64,000 nucleotides of DNA, taken from contig NC_021677.1 in the NCBI RefSeq assembly GCF_000247815.1, forward strand, positions 14,531,954 to 14,595,953, read 5' to 3'. The stretch is from Ficedula albicollis (taxonomy: Eukaryota > Chordata > Aves > Passeriformes > Muscicapidae). The notes under the pieces were generated by a model. The model had not been told where the DNA came from. It ran no database searches and worked only from the letters and a program-made list of their open reading frames with translations. Positions within the stretch are counted from its first letter, which is position 1. Every line of letters begins with the position of its first letter. The translations under genes and the position numbers were made by a program. Below, piece after piece: positions 63,460 through 64,000 of the stretch.

Positions 63460-63497
63460 GAATGCAACATCACAGAGTCACTTTGCTGCACTAGTAA
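63422..63497. repeat. Tandem duplication, period 38, two copies
   Basis: gaatccaacatcacagagtc (63422) and gaatgcaacatcacagagtc (63460) each run to ctgcactagta. The duplication overlaps the end of the CR1 fragment. Confidence 0.93.
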
Positions 63498-64000
63498 CAC
63501 AAGACACATCATTACCTGAAGAAACACCTACAGCTGTAAATACAAAGTATTCCTCTAAATTGAAAAGATTCTGTTCACTCAACACATACAGAACAAACTA
63601 AGGAGTGGATATCTAGGAGGATTTTTAACCTTAACTTCTCATACTGGGTTCACAGATGAAAAAGTGTATCTTTGCCAAAGCACATGACCTCAAAGATCTT
63701 TGTGCTCTATACTTGCACTGATCAAGGGTTCCTTTCATTGCTTTATTCTCCTTTAGGTTTAGATTTGATTTCACCAGCTGCTGCAATATTAATTCAAATT
63801 TAAGAGTCTGTCTACACGGGGCTACACACAAGAATAGTCATTCCAAATATTCCGGCATATACACTTCCAGTTCAGTCTGATTGCATAAGGGCCATGTGTG
63901 TGTAGAAAATAAGCTTGATATGCTAATGTTCATGAATTTCCATATGTAGATTAGCCCTCAATTTCCCAATTAAATAAATCCATCTCCCACATCTCTCAGG

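Larger units (their letters stand above)
47436..64000. other. 5' intron or upstream flank of PTPN5, no gene recognised
   Basis: Because exon 1 begins with a splice acceptor, at least the proximal part must be intronic, with noncoding 5' exon(s) further right, inside or beyond the window. I see no CpG island and no convincing coding exon. Content: A tracts at 55629-55652 and 58763-58780, an A/C-rich tract at 61063-61152, an 11-G run at 62453-62463, three tandem duplications and one CR1 tail. Confidence 0.6.

Noticed and set aside
1..64000. tRNA, rRNA, CRISPR, operon or bacterial elements
   Set aside because: None were seen; the sequence is a vertebrate intron-rich locus.

Overview
The window looks like vertebrate, and specifically avian, nuclear DNA. 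It is AT-leaning and intron-rich, with GT-AG splice junctions. Its recognisable interspersed repeats are CR1 LINE fragments and one LTR of a type common in bird genomes. The species cannot be named from the sequence. A neognath bird, probably Neoaves, is an inference from the repeat types.

One gene explains all the protein-coding sequence I can support: PTPN5, encoding the striatal-enriched tyrosine phosphatase STEP in its long, membrane-anchored STEP61 form. It lies on the minus strand. I reconstructed twelve coding exons from 47424 down to position 1. Every internal junction is GT-AG, and reading phases agree across all eleven introns. They give 542 codons plus one base. Order along the protein: N-terminal exon (47325-47435, with an in-frame TAG two codons before the ATG), second exon with a conserved internal Met (27748-27974), two transmembrane-segment exons (26611-26730, 24722-24805), the ProPro/KIM-linker exon (20881-21119), the kinase-interaction-motif exon (18036-18225), and six phosphatase-domain exons (15005-15089, 12586-12665, 11943-12080, 8481-8591, 2858-3018, 1-92). 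The last carries most of the P-loop. The gene runs off the left edge, so roughly the last 40 residues, the stop codon and the 3'UTR are outside.

The rest is intron or 5' flank. The introns hold three CR1 fragments (3110-5460, 15996-16225, 23525-23993), one LTR (about 39120-39958) and several simple repeats, including 51 consecutive G at 2437-2487 and (AAAT)n at 17716-17780. A fourth CR1 tail lies at 63347-63459. A notable theme is recurrent two- or three-copy local tandem duplication with units of 35-147 bp at seven places. From 47436 to 64000 I see no gene; it is presumably 5' intron or upstream flank of PTPN5. No new gene system was found. The most interesting observations are a Thr codon at the position of the mammalian STEP46 start Met, a possible alternative start at exon 2, the poly-C (sense) intron tract that interrupts the P-loop, and the cluster of tandem duplications.
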